In this document: piece after piece, positions 1-7,603 of the stretch
Position numbering within the stretch: the first letter of the stretch is position 1
How the letters are laid out: each line of letters begins with the position of its first letter
NCBI RefSeq assembly: GCF_900115005.1
Contig: NZ_FOUY01000041.1
Location: forward strand, 1 to 51,155
DNA length: 51,155 nucleotides
Direction of reading: 5' to 3'
DNA from: Pseudonocardia ammonioxydans
GTDB taxonomy: Bacteria > Actinomycetota > Actinomycetes > Mycobacteriales > Pseudonocardiaceae
Translations under genes and position numbers: made by a program
The notes under the pieces: model-generated
Told to the model about the DNA's origin: nothing
Database searches by the model: none
Seen by the model: only the letters and a program-made list of their open reading frames with translations

Positions 1-1
1 G

Positions 2-301
2 GGCGTGATCGACGTCTGGCGCCGCGCATGGAACGACTTCATCCCGTTCCTCGACTACCCACCGGAACTGCGGCGCATCGTTTACACCACCAACGCCATC
101 GAATCCATCAACTACCAGCTCCGGAAAATCACCAAGACCCGCGGGCACTTTCCCTCCGACGAGGCAGCGATGAAGCTACTCTACCTCGGACTCCGGAACA
201 TCTCGAGCAAAAGGGGAGGTGAATCCGGAACTGGAACACACGGCTGGAAAACGGCTCTGAACACGCTGGTCGTCCTCTTCCCCGGACGACTTCCTCTGTG
301 A
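2..301 (+). CDS. IS256-family (mutator) transposase, C-terminal fragment cut by window edge
   Basis: This is the last ~100 residues of a mutator-type transposase; the N-terminus and most of the catalytic domain lie outside the window. The motif YTTNAIESINYQLRK, followed by a KLLYLGLRNIS stretch, is diagnostic of the IS256 family C-terminus. The reading frame stays open from the window edge to a TGA at 299-301. The terminal inverted repeat follows at 327-353, so the element is probably intact on this side. A degraded relative on the opposite strand lies at 12955-13745. Confidence 0.85.
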   Translation, partial: GVIDVWRRAWNDFIPFLDYPPELRRIVYTTNAIESINYQLRKITKTRGHFPSDEAAMKLLYLGLRNISSKRGGESGTGTHGWKTALNTLVVLFPGRLPL

Positions 302-326
302 TACATTAACGGCATCAGCCACCCGT

Positions 327-353
327 GGCTTACACGGGAATCGTGACAGGCTC
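327..353 (+). repeat. Right terminal inverted repeat of the IS256-family element
   Basis: The sequence ggcttacacgggaatcg...gacaggctc sits 26 bp after the transposase stop and has the usual IS256-family terminal form ending in GACAGGCTC. Sequence beyond it (from 354) belongs to the interrupted DUF59 gene, which fixes the outer end of the element at 353. The other end is outside the window, so the target duplication cannot be checked. Confidence 0.7.
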
Positions 354-370
354 ATTTGGTCCTCCATGAC
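354..370 (-). pseudogene. DUF59/MIP18-family gene, downstream fragment trapped between IS256 and IS21
   Basis: Read on the minus strand, these 17 bases encode VMEDQ and directly continue the DUF59 fragment at 2994-3151 once the IS21-family element and one copy of its CCCGG duplication are removed. The rejoined protein would read CPLTGVMEDQM, a very typical DUF59 motif, after correction of one extra base. The rest of the gene was cut off by the IS256-family element ending at 353. Confidence 0.6.
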
Positions 371-375
371 CCCGG

Positions 376-470
376 TGTCAATGGACAGTTGGATCTCCCC
401 GCCGGCGGCCAGTAGTTCTCCCCACTGGTGGCCAGTTGGTTCTCCCCGACTGCGGCCAGATATTTCCCCG
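376..470. repeat. IS21 left end with multiple internal repeats
   Basis: This end contains at least three copies of a GGCCAG-TTCTCCCC type unit (near 407, 430 and 454) inside the terminal repeat TGTCAATGGACAGTTGG. Such multiple terminal repeats are the usual transposase-binding array of the IS21 family. The matching array on the other end is at 2896-2993. Confidence 0.75.
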
Positions 471-488
471 GCCGTCGGTGCTGGTCGG

Positions 489-1301
489 TCAGGTCAAGGC
501 GGTGACTCCCTTCCCGGAGGTGGCCTGGGCGAGGCGGTAGCTGTCGCCCTGGGTGACGACGATGTGGGCGTGGTGCAGGAGTCGGTCGACGGTCGCGGTG
601 GCCAGGGTTTTGGGCATGATCTCGTCGAACCCGGAGGGGTGCAGGTTGCTCGACACCGCCAGCGAGCGACGCTCGTAGGCGGCGTCGACGAGCCGATAGA
701 ACCCCTCTGCGGCGTCGGGTGAGACGGGCAGTAGGCCGATGTCGTCGATGATGATCAGGTCGGTGCGGATCAGCCGGGCCAGGGCTCGGGTGATCGAGTC
801 GTCGGCGCGGTGGCGGCGGACCAGCGCGCCGAGGTCTTCGATGGTGAACCAGGCCACGGTCATCCCGGCCTCGACCGCGGCCTGGCCGAGTGCCTCGCAG
901 AAGTGGCTCTTGCCGGTGCCCGACGGGCCGCAGACACACAGGTTCTCCCGGCGTCCGACCCATTCCAGGCTGGTCAGCGCGTCCTGGGTGGGTCGGGGGA
1001 TGGTCGAGGCGCTCGTGTCGAAGTCGGCGAGGGTCTTCCCGGCGGGGAACCCGGCCCGCGCGCGGCGGGTGCGCAGGTTCGCTGCGTCGCGGCCGGCGGC
1101 CTCCTCGGCGAGCAGGACCCTCACGAGTTCGGCGGGGTCCCAGCGCTGGGCTCGTGCGGTCGGGACCAGATCGGCGAGGTGGCGGCGGATGTGAGGCAGC
1201 TTCAACCGTCTGGTCAGCTCGATCGCCTCGGCCAGTGGATCTCCGGCCGCGGCGGTGGCCAGCGCGCCCGTGCTCGCCGCAGCGGTGGTGGAGCGAGTCA
1301 T
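489..1301 (-). CDS. istB: IstB, ATP-binding transposition helper of the IS21-family element
   Basis: This 270-residue protein is the AAA+ ATPase partner of the IstA transposase and helps select and activate target DNA. The Walker A motif GPSGTGKSH and the Walker B stretch LIIIDDIG are both present, and the length is normal for the family. Its ATG overlaps the istA stop codon (ATGA at 1298-1301), so the two are translationally coupled. The frame is intact, which fits an active or recently active element. Confidence 0.93.
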   Translation of the reverse strand: MTRSTTAAASTGALATAAAGDPLAEAIELTRRLKLPHIRRHLADLVPTARAQRWDPAELVRVLLAEEAAGRDAANLRTRRARAGFPAGKTLADFDTSASTIPRPTQDALTSLEWVGRRENLCVCGPSGTGKSHFCEALGQAAVEAGMTVAWFTIEDLGALVRRHRADDSITRALARLIRTDLIIIDDIGLLPVSPDAAEGFYRLVDAAYERRSLAVSSNLHPSGFDEIMPKTLATATVDRLLHHAHIVVTQGDSYRLAQATSGKGVTALT

Positions 1302-2863
1302 GATGGTTCTCCTGTCGGCTGCGGGGTGTCCGGGGCGGAGCGGGAGTTCCGGCCGAAGCCGGACCAGGCCGAGGTGCCGGGCTGCAGACTGTGGTCCTCA
1401 CTGACCCGGCTCACCGTTGCGGCGACGGCAGCGCCGTCACGGTCGTTGCGGCCGGCGTGGTGGGTCAGGATGCGCAGCAGGTCGTTGTCGGCGAAGCGGC
1501 CCGCGACTGCTGCGACAGCGAGGGCGCGGTCGACCTCGCCGGGCGGGTGCAGCTTGGCCAGGGTGACCGCCTCGGCCATCTTGCGGCGGAGTCCGCGGGC
1601 GCCGGCACCGGCGGCCTCGACCAGCCAGGCCGCTGCGCCCGGCCCGAGCGCCAGGAACGCCTTCTCCTCGGCGGTGGCCGCACGGGGTGGGCGCTGCCCG
1701 CCCGCGGCCGCAGCGCTGCTCGGCGGAGGGTAGTGCTCGGCGGCGATCACCGGGGTGCCCGGCCGAGACCGGGGATGACGGGCGACCTCGGTCGGGCCGT
1801 GCTCGGGGTCGACCGCGGTCACGATGAGCTCGTCACCGGCCATTCGAGCCCAGACCCTGGTGTCGACCAGCTGATGTGGGACCGAGTAGCGCACGCCTTC
1901 GACCGAGATCGTGGCGTCCCAGTTGACGCGGCGGGTGGTCCCGAACGCGACGGTGAACGCCCGCTCGGGCAGCCGGTGCAGCCGGGCTTGTTCCTCGGCG
2001 AGCATCTCGACCGGTGGGCGGCGGGTCTCGCGATGGGCTCGAGCGTTGACCTCGTCGCAGAACGCCCGACAGGCGGTCTCGAGCTGGCCGAAGGTCCGAT
2101 ACTCCGGTAAGAGGTTCGCCGCGGTGGGCACCAGGTCGGCCTTCGCGATCCGCACCGTGGACTCGGCGCCGCCCTTGGACTGCGGGTCCGCCGGCACGCA
2201 GGTGCGGATCGTCATCCCATAGTGTCGGGCCAGCGCGACGATCTCCGGGTGGCGCACCGCGACCCCGGCGACGTGATCGACCGAGACGGTGCGTTCGTTG
2301 TCGGTCAGGGCGTAGGTCGGGACGCCACCCAGACGGCGCAGGGTGGCATCCAGGCAGGCCACGATCGTCGGCAGAGTGCGGTCGAAGACCGCGAGCACGA
2401 CCCGGAACCGGGACCAGGCCAGCCATGCGCACCAGAGGTTCGTGCGTCGGCCATCGACCCGCGGTCCCTCCGCCCAGTCCCACTGCAGCCACAGTCCAGG
2501 CTCGGTCACCCACGGCCGGAACACCCGCCGCTGCCCGGCCCGCAGCCGGGCCTTGGTCTCGGCGACAGTGCGCCGAGTGGTGCGCTCACCGCCAGTGAAG
2601 CCCATCGCCGTGATCCGCTCGTGCACGACATCGGCGCGGACCCGACCGTTCGAGCGGGCCACCAACTCCTCGACCTTGTCCAGGTAGTCGTCGATCGGTC
2701 GGGCCCGGTGCTCGCGAGCTACCGGCGGCTGCCCGGACTCGCGCAGCAGCACATAACGCCGAACCGTGTGGTGGTCGCAGCCTGCCAACTCGGCGGCAGC
2801 GCGGTAACTGCCGGTGAGGTCGTATGCCTCCAAGATCTCCACGATCTCCTCGTTCCGCTTCAC
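1298..2863 (-). CDS. istA: IstA, IS21-family transposase
   Basis: This 521-residue protein starts at a GTG (2861-2863). It has an N-terminal helix-turn-helix (SYRAAAELAGCDHHTVRRYV) and an rve-type DDE core: the first aspartate lies in LQWDWAEG, the second in ALTDNERTVS, and the glutamate in KGGAESTVRIAKADLV. This is the standard IS21 architecture, followed by the overlapping istB. The protein shows no frameshift or truncation. Confidence 0.93.
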   Translation of the reverse strand: MKRNEEIVEILEAYDLTGSYRAAAELAGCDHHTVRRYVLLRESGQPPVAREHRARPIDDYLDKVEELVARSNGRVRADVVHERITAMGFTGGERTTRRTVAETKARLRAGQRRVFRPWVTEPGLWLQWDWAEGPRVDGRRTNLWCAWLAWSRFRVVLAVFDRTLPTIVACLDATLRRLGGVPTYALTDNERTVSVDHVAGVAVRHPEIVALARHYGMTIRTCVPADPQSKGGAESTVRIAKADLVPTAANLLPEYRTFGQLETACRAFCDEVNARAHRETRRPPVEMLAEEQARLHRLPERAFTVAFGTTRRVNWDATISVEGVRYSVPHQLVDTRVWARMAGDELIVTAVDPEHGPTEVARHPRSRPGTPVIAAEHYPPPSSAAAAGGQRPPRAATAEEKAFLALGPGAAAWLVEAAGAGARGLRRKMAEAVTLAKLHPPGEVDRALAVAAVAGRFADNDLLRILTHHAGRNDRDGAAVAATVSRVSEDHSLQPGTSAWSGFGRNSRSAPDTPQPTGEPS

Positions 2864-2895
2864 CCACAGACCCTTGCCTGCGGTGTCGATCAGGG

Positions 2896-2993
2896 ACTCA
2901 GCGGGGAGATATCTGGCCGCCAGCGGGGAGAACGCTGGCCATCACCGGGGAGATAACTGGCCGCCTACGGGGAGTCTGGACTGGCCGCTGACA
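2896..2993. repeat. IS21 right end with multiple internal repeats
   Basis: Four copies of a CGGGGAG-CTGGCC type unit occur between 2896 and 2993, ending in the terminal TGACA. They mirror the array on the left end (376-470) and directly abut the right copy of the CCCGG target duplication. Confidence 0.75.
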
Positions 2994-3151
2994 CCCGGTG
3001 AGTCGGGCACACCGGGGACGTCAGCGTCATGGTGAGCCGGGCGATTTCGCCGTCCACCTCGACCGCGCGCACGAAGCTCATGTCCACGACGTCTACTCCG
3101 AGGTCGGGGTCGATGACCGCGCAGAGCCTCGGTCACGACGCTCTCCGACAC
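2994..3151 (-). pseudogene. DUF59/MIP18-family (PaaD/SufT-like) iron-sulfur assembly gene, N-terminal part, disrupted
   Basis: From a GTG at 3149-3151 the minus strand encodes MSESVVTEALR, then, after restoring two bases lost near 3117-3122 (CGCGCG reduced to CGCG), VIDPDLGVDVVDMSFVRAV and LTMTLTSPVCP. This is the DUF59 fold used in Fe-S cluster assembly and in PaaD of the phenylacetyl-CoA epoxidase system. One extra base near 3002 breaks the CPLTGV motif. The gene is then cut by the IS21-family element and resumes at 354-370. It is dead, and its original partner genes are not visible here. Confidence 0.65.
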
Positions 3152-3440
3152 ATCGAGGGCACGCCCGAGCATGTCCTTAGCCAGCCCGGTCTTCGTGGAG
3201 AACTCGACCTCGTCCGGGACCGCCGCAGCCCGGCACCGTTCCCGGTCCGAGGTCCAGGATTTGGGCAGGTGCAGCTCTCGGTGATCGGGGTACGCCCCTT
3301 CTTGGTGGTATAGGCCCAGGAACACCCCGAGCTGACAGTTCTCCACCCGCCCGGCATGCCGGAGTACTGCCGCTGCACCCCGGCGGACTTCGTGCGCAGC
3401 CAGGACGGCCCAGATAAGTTCCGAGAGGGCAACGGTCGTG
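3152..3440 (-). pseudogene. IS701-family transposase remnant, frameshifted
   Basis: The minus strand carries KSAGVQRQYSGMPG in one frame and VENCQLGVFLGLY, LHLPKSWTSDRERCRAA and VPDEVEFSTKTGLAKDML in another. This order matches the middle of IS701-family DDE transposases. Both protein ends are missing, at least one frameshift is present, and the fragment runs straight into the start of the DUF59 gene. It is an inactive remnant. Confidence 0.75.
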
Positions 3441-3744
3441 CCCAGCGGGCGTTCCTTGCCCAGCGCGCCCGAGACGCCGGTCACCCGCTGTGCTGGGAAG
3501 CGAGGGACCCTCACATCAACATCGCCGCCTCCCAGGCCGCGCGCCGCGGCAACATCCCGCCTCTGCGAGAGATCCGAGCACCTCGTGGACGACTCGGCGG
3601 CCCAGCAGTGAACGAGCTTATGCCGCGTCGGGCCGATCAGGAGCTGGCCGAAAAGGCCGCGGCACGTCCGCAGCGGCCCGCAACGAGGGGGGCTGTGTGC
3701 AGGCCGAGTCGGACCGCGAGGCCTCCTTCGTCGTCATCCGGGAC
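3441..3744. other. Unassigned stretch between transposase remnants
   Basis: Several open frames cross this stretch, but none gives a recognisable protein, start site or ribosome binding site. It is most likely further scrambled insertion-sequence debris, since recognisable transposase fragments lie on both sides. Confidence 0.4.
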
Positions 3745-4010
3745 TCAGCAACACGACCTGGCCGGGCTGGTGCACCACTCCGACCGCGGCGTGCAGCCCG
3801 GGTTCAAGGGGGATCCGCTAAAGCCGCCGGCCCCAACGCACCCGCACCCGCGACCTGGACCGGGTCGGGCTGGGTCTACGCCGCGTTCGTGATCGACGTC
3901 TACTCGCGGATCGTGGTGGCCGGCAGCTGGCCCGTCACCTGCGCACCAACTTGGCCCTCGACGCCCCGGAGATGGCGCTGTGGCGCCGTAAGTGCGGCCG
4001 TTATCGGCTG
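3745..4010 (+). pseudogene. IS3-family OrfB transposase remnants, rearranged
   Basis: The plus strand encodes LVHHSDRGVQ near 3765-3795 and then GWVYAAFVIDVYSRIVVA near 3870-3925, followed by a frame-disrupted TDLALDALEMALW-like region. Both are hallmark pieces of IS3-family integrase cores. In a normal OrfB the HHSD motif follows the AFVIDVYSR motif, so the order here is inverted. That implies two overlapping remnants or a local rearrangement. Confidence 0.6.
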
Positions 4011-4079
4011 TAGCCTGCTGCGACACCGCTGACGGCAGATCACCTACGAGGACCGGAGAGAGTAGCCGTGCCGGCGACG

Positions 4080-4703
4080 TCACCCCGTCGTCGGACCCAA
4101 CGAAGAGTTACGGGGTGCAGCCACCGGCGCCATGCGGCTCATCCAGTAGCCGACCGCTTCGTCAACGGCACAGTCGTCACGGCGCAGGATGCCAGTGATC
4201 GCCAGACCGCGCAGGAAGATCAGCAGGGACTCGAACGCCTGACGGGTCGCCTCCGGCTCGGCTTCTGCGGTCGCCTTGTCGAAGATGTCGCGCAGCGCCT
4301 GACCGAGCCTGCGTTCCGGCGGGAGCAGCGCCGCACGCAGCTCCGGGTCCGTGCGAGCGCTGACCCACAGCTCAAGCGCGGCGAGAAACGGCGGCCCCGA
4401 CATGGCGGCACTGATCGCGGCCACAACCTGCGGTAGCGCGTCAGGACCCGGCTCGATCCCGTCGGCGGCCGCCCGCAATAGCTCCAACCGCTCGTCGGCG
4501 ATGTGATGGATCGCCGCGACCAGCAGGTCCGCTTTCGAGCCGAAGTGATGCGACAAAGCGCCTCGTGAGACGTTCACCCGGTCCTGAACGCGCTGAGTGG
4601 TCGTGCCCGCGTAGCCGTACTCCACGAGACAGAACACCGCCGCGTCCAACAGCTGCGCCCGCGTCTGCTCACGCTGCTGCTTGCGGGTCGGAGGAGCGGC
4701 CAT
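4080..4703 (-). CDS. TetR-family transcriptional regulator
   Basis: This 207-residue regulator has an N-terminal TetR helix-turn-helix at about residues 12-58 (REQTRAQLLDAAVFCLVEYG, then TTTQRVQDRVNVSRGALSHHF) and a ligand-binding C-terminal domain with low conservation. It is divergently transcribed from the secreted esterase at 4946. A near-perfect 16-bp palindrome at 4749-4764, about 46 bp upstream of its ATG, is a plausible operator for self-repression and control of the esterase. The ligand is unknown; an ester, acid or acyl-CoA linked to the following genes is a guess from context. Confidence 0.9.
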   Translation of the reverse strand: MAAPPTRKQQREQTRAQLLDAAVFCLVEYGYAGTTTQRVQDRVNVSRGALSHHFGSKADLLVAAIHHIADERLELLRAAADGIEPGPDALPQVVAAISAAMSGPPFLAALELWVSARTDPELRAALLPPERRLGQALRDIFDKATAEAEPEATRQAFESLLIFLRGLAITGILRRDDCAVDEAVGYWMSRMAPVAAPRNSSLGPTTG

Positions 4704-4748
4704 GGCAAGAGACTACGACGTCGACCGGGCCTTGTCACCCGATTCGCC

Positions 4749-4764
4749 GACCGACTAGTCTGTC
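4749..4764. promoter_or_regulatory. Palindromic TetR operator candidate
   Basis: The sequence gaccgactagtctgtc is an inverted repeat with 7 of 8 pairs matching around GACTAGTC. It lies in the 242-bp divergent region between tetR and the esterase gene, at a distance typical for TetR autoregulation. A second, shorter palindrome (acagatctgt, 4780-4789) lies just beyond it. No other strong signal is seen in this intergenic region. Confidence 0.6.
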
Positions 4765-4945
4765 AATCAGCCCCCTGCAACAGATCTGTCAGGACGACTG
4801 GAGGTCGGGCCATCCGCTCCCCCCGGTCTCCGCGCATCGCCACACCGGCCAGGTGTGGCGATGACGGGACCCGACCCTCGCCCGTCGTTCGCTCCGGAAT
4901 CGTTGTGCCCGCGCCGTTTCGGGCCTGACCTCGAGGAACTCAACG

Positions 4946-6493
4946 ATGAGAAAGCGCCTCATGGGCATCGTGTCGGCCGTCGTGGCCGGCAGTGCGGTGC
5001 TCATCACGACGGGGGCCCATGCCCTCGCCGCCGAACCTGCTGCACCGCCTGCGCCGAGCGCCGAGCGCATCGATGCGCTTCCGGCGCCGTTCGCGGACTG
5101 GAACGTCTCCCTCTCCCCGAAGGTCGACGAGCCCGGTGCGTTGCTGCTGTCCTACGACAGCCCGGCGCTCGGACAGCGGTCGGACAACACCGTCTATCTC
5201 CCCACGAGCTACAGCGAGACTGGTGCGAAGTCGCCGACGCTCTACTACCTGCACGGCACGGTCGTGTCCGCGCTGGACAACCCGGTGACCGACCCGGTGG
5301 CGGCCCAGGAGTCGCTGCTGGAGATGGTCGGGTCGGGCGGCGGGGACAAGCAGACCAAGCTGCAGGGCTTCGCCGAGCAGCGAGACCAGGCCCAGTTCGT
5401 CGTCGTCGCTCCCGACACCAACGCCCAAAACAGCTGGTGCGAGTCCTGCCTGTGGATCGACGGGCAGCGCGACCTGCTCCCCGAGGCGCCGCCGGTCACC
5501 GCGAAGACGGTCCCGGCCGAGACCGTGCTCTACCAGGAGCTCATCCCCCTGACCGAGCAGGTGCTCAACGTGCGCACCGACCGCGGCGGCCGCGGGATCA
5601 GCGGTTTCTCTATGGGCGCGGTCGGCGCGCTCATCCAGGCCTTCCGCCACCCCGACCGGTTCGCCTACACCGCCGCGATCAGCGGCCCCTACGACTTCGT
5701 CGACGACACCTTCTGGCGGAACTGGGTCGACGTGGTCGGGTACATGCGCGACCAGGGCTATGGAGTCTCGGTCACCGACCTTCCCCGCTGGCGCAACTTC
5801 AACCCCGCCGACCTCGTCGGGAACTTCGCCGGCTCCGGCAGCCCCCTGATGATCAGCGCCGGGGACGTGTGCGCCCCGCCGACCGACGCCGCGGGTGCGG
5901 AGGACTGCGCCGACGACCCGGCACTGCGCAACCCGGCCGCGTCACTGATCGAGTCGCAGATGCGGCGTAACAATGACGAGCACATCGCGGACATCGCGAA
6001 CGCCGGCGTCGAGGCCAAGCAGGTCCGCTACTCGGGTATCCACGGTGCCTACAACCACCGCATCTACCCCGAGGTCATCGTTCCGGGCGCCAACGCCGCC
6101 TTCGCAGCCGAGCCGGTGACCACCGACAGCTTTGGCTACCGCACCCAGGACCGCACGTTCTCGGTATGGGGCTACGACGTGGCCGCCGAGCACACCGACA
6201 CGCAGTTCCTCGCCCTGGAGAACGCCCGCCACGACGGTCATGCCTTCAGCCTGCGGGGGACCGGCGTGGTCGACGCGCTCACCCCGGCGAGCTTCACCGC
6301 CGGGCAGACCTACCGGGTGAGCTACAGCTCAGCTGCCGGACAGAACCGCACCGAGGACCTGACCGCGGACCCGCAGGGCCGTCTGCGTCTCGACGTCGAC
6401 CTCGACGACCCCGCCTACGCCACCAAGGCCGACGCGCTGGCGCTGTTCGGCCACGCCCCCGGCTACGCGCGGATCGAGGTGACCCAGGCCTAG
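4946..6493 (+). CDS. Secreted alpha/beta-hydrolase esterase
   Basis: The 515-residue product begins with a classical signal peptide: a charged MRKR start, a hydrophobic core, then cleavage around THAHALAAEP, so it is exported. The catalytic domain resembles the esterase D/PHB-depolymerase-like fold: LYYLHG near the oxyanion hole and the nucleophile motif GFSMG within RGISGFSMGAVGALIQAF at about residue 215-230. About 100 extra residues after the hydrolase core form a predicted beta-rich C-terminal region of unknown role. AGGA precedes the ATG. The gene is followed by a strong hairpin, so it is probably monocistronic. Substrate is unknown. Confidence 0.8.
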   Translation: MRKRLMGIVSAVVAGSAVLITTGAHALAAEPAAPPAPSAERIDALPAPFADWNVSLSPKVDEPGALLLSYDSPALGQRSDNTVYLPTSYSETGAKSPTLYYLHGTVVSALDNPVTDPVAAQESLLEMVGSGGGDKQTKLQGFAEQRDQAQFVVVAPDTNAQNSWCESCLWIDGQRDLLPEAPPVTAKTVPAETVLYQELIPLTEQVLNVRTDRGGRGISGFSMGAVGALIQAFRHPDRFAYTAAISGPYDFVDDTFWRNWVDVVGYMRDQGYGVSVTDLPRWRNFNPADLVGNFAGSGSPLMISAGDVCAPPTDAAGAEDCADDPALRNPAASLIESQMRRNNDEHIADIANAGVEAKQVRYSGIHGAYNHRIYPEVIVPGANAAFAAEPVTTDSFGYRTQDRTFSVWGYDVAAEHTDTQFLALENARHDGHAFSLRGTGVVDALTPASFTAGQTYRVSYSSAAGQNRTEDLTADPQGRLRLDVDLDDPAYATKADALALFGHAPGYARIEVTQA

Positions 6494-6496
6494 CTT

Positions 6497-6535
6497 GCGG
6501 TGCGCCTGGTCGGCATCCCCGACCAGGCGCACCGC
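6497..6535 (+). terminator. Hairpin terminator after the esterase gene
   Basis: A perfect 17-bp stem (gcggtgcgcctggtcgg at 6497-6513 pairing with 6519-6535) with a 5-base loop starts 4 bases after the esterase stop codon. There is no T-tract, as is common for terminators in GC-rich actinomycetes. It separates the esterase from the acyl-CoA catabolism genes. Confidence 0.85.
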
Positions 6536-6620
6536 GCCCATCGACACCGCGCGGGGGCCGCACCGCCGACGGTCCAGGACGGCCGACGGCGGCCGTCGCC
6601 CCACCCGAAGGAGTAACACC

Positions 6621-7571
6621 GTGTCCCAGCAGACGACCCAGCAGACGTCGGCGGACTACGTCGAGCCCGAGCACGTGGTGCTCTACGAGGTCCGCGGTCG
6701 CAAGGCGTACCTGACGCTGAACCGTCCCGAACGGCTCAACGCGATCACCCACGAGATGGCCCGGCAGATCGCGGCGGCGGTGGCGCGGGCGAACGAGGAC
6801 CCTGCGGTCCACGTGATCATCCTGCAGGGCGCGGGCCGGGCGTTCTGCTCCGGCTACGACCTGCACGTCTACGCCGAGGACGGCGTCGACACCCAGCCGA
6901 CGGTGTGGGACCCCATCCAGGACTTCCAGATGATGAAGTCCAACACCGACAACTTCTTCACCCTGTGGCGCTCGCTCAAGCCAACCATCGCGAAGGTGCA
7001 CGGCTACGCCGTCGCCGGCGGCAGCGACATCGCCCTGTCCTGCGACCTGGTTGTCATGGCCGAGGACGCCAAGATCGGCTACATGCCCGCCCGCGTCTGG
7101 GGCTGCCCCACCACCGCGATGTGGGTCTACCGGCTCGGCGCGGAGAAGGCCAAGCGGATGCTGCTCACCGGCGACAAGATCGACGGCCGCAAGGCCGCCG
7201 ACTGGGGCCTCGTGATCGACGCAGTCCCGGCCGACGAGCTCGACGCTGCGGTCGAGCAGCTCGCCGACCGCATCGCAGGCGCGCCGATCAACCAGCTGGT
7301 CATGCAGAAGATGATGGTCAACCAGGCCTACGACAACATGGGTCTGCACGGCACCCAGGTCCTGGCCACCCTGTTCGACGGGATCACCCGCCACTCCCCC
7401 GAGGGCCGCTGGTTCCAGGACTTCTCCGCCCAGCACGGGTTCGCTGCCGCCGTCGACTGGCGTGACTCCGGGCGCCCCATCCCCAACGGCGGCGGGCCCG
7501 TGCCCACCGCCGAGGAGATCGCCGAAGGCCACCCGAACCACTCCGGCCACTCGGGCCACTCCGGCCACTGA
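6621..7571 (+). CDS. Enoyl-CoA hydratase/isomerase family protein with His-Ser-Gly tail
   Basis: This 316-residue crotonase-fold protein would hydrate or isomerise an enoyl-CoA. Oxyanion-hole regions are visible as GRAFCSGYDL and HGYAVAGGSDIALSCDLV. The GTG at 6621 is chosen because a GAAGGAG sequence precedes it by about 8 bases. The C-terminus ends in three HSG repeats plus a final GH, encoded by a 9-base tandem repeat, which is not part of the normal fold. It is the first gene of a plus-strand run that continues with an acyl-CoA ligase. Confidence 0.88.
   Translation: MSQQTTQQTSADYVEPEHVVLYEVRGRKAYLTLNRPERLNAITHEMARQIAAAVARANEDPAVHVIILQGAGRAFCSGYDLHVYAEDGVDTQPTVWDPIQDFQMMKSNTDNFFTLWRSLKPTIAKVHGYAVAGGSDIALSCDLVVMAEDAKIGYMPARVWGCPTTAMWVYRLGAEKAKRMLLTGDKIDGRKAADWGLVIDAVPADELDAAVEQLADRIAGAPINQLVMQKMMVNQAYDNMGLHGTQVLATLFDGITRHSPEGRWFQDFSAQHGFAAAVDWRDSGRPIPNGGGPVPTAEEIAEGHPNHSGHSGHSGH
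7539..7568 (+). repeat. 9-base tandem repeat coding a His-Ser-Gly tail
   Basis: Three copies of cac-tcs-ggc (7539-7565) followed by a terminal cac encode HSGHSGHSGH at the extreme C-terminus of the enoyl-CoA hydratase. The unit length is a multiple of three, so copy number can change without breaking the frame. Confidence 0.9.
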
Positions 7572-7603
7572 CCCACCCACGACGTCAGGCAAGGAGGCAT
7601 GAC

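Larger units (their letters stand above)
371..2998 (-). mobile_element. IS21-family insertion sequence with 5-bp target duplication
   Basis: The element spans 376-2993, starting TGTCA and ending TGACA, and is flanked by the direct repeat CCCGG at 371-375 and 2994-2998. Both ends carry several copies of a GGGGAGA-N-CTGGCC type motif, as is usual for IS21-family ends. It contains overlapping istA and istB reading leftward, both apparently complete. It interrupts a DUF59/MIP18-family gene whose two parts lie on either side. Intact genes, ends and duplication suggest a recent insertion. Confidence 0.9.
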
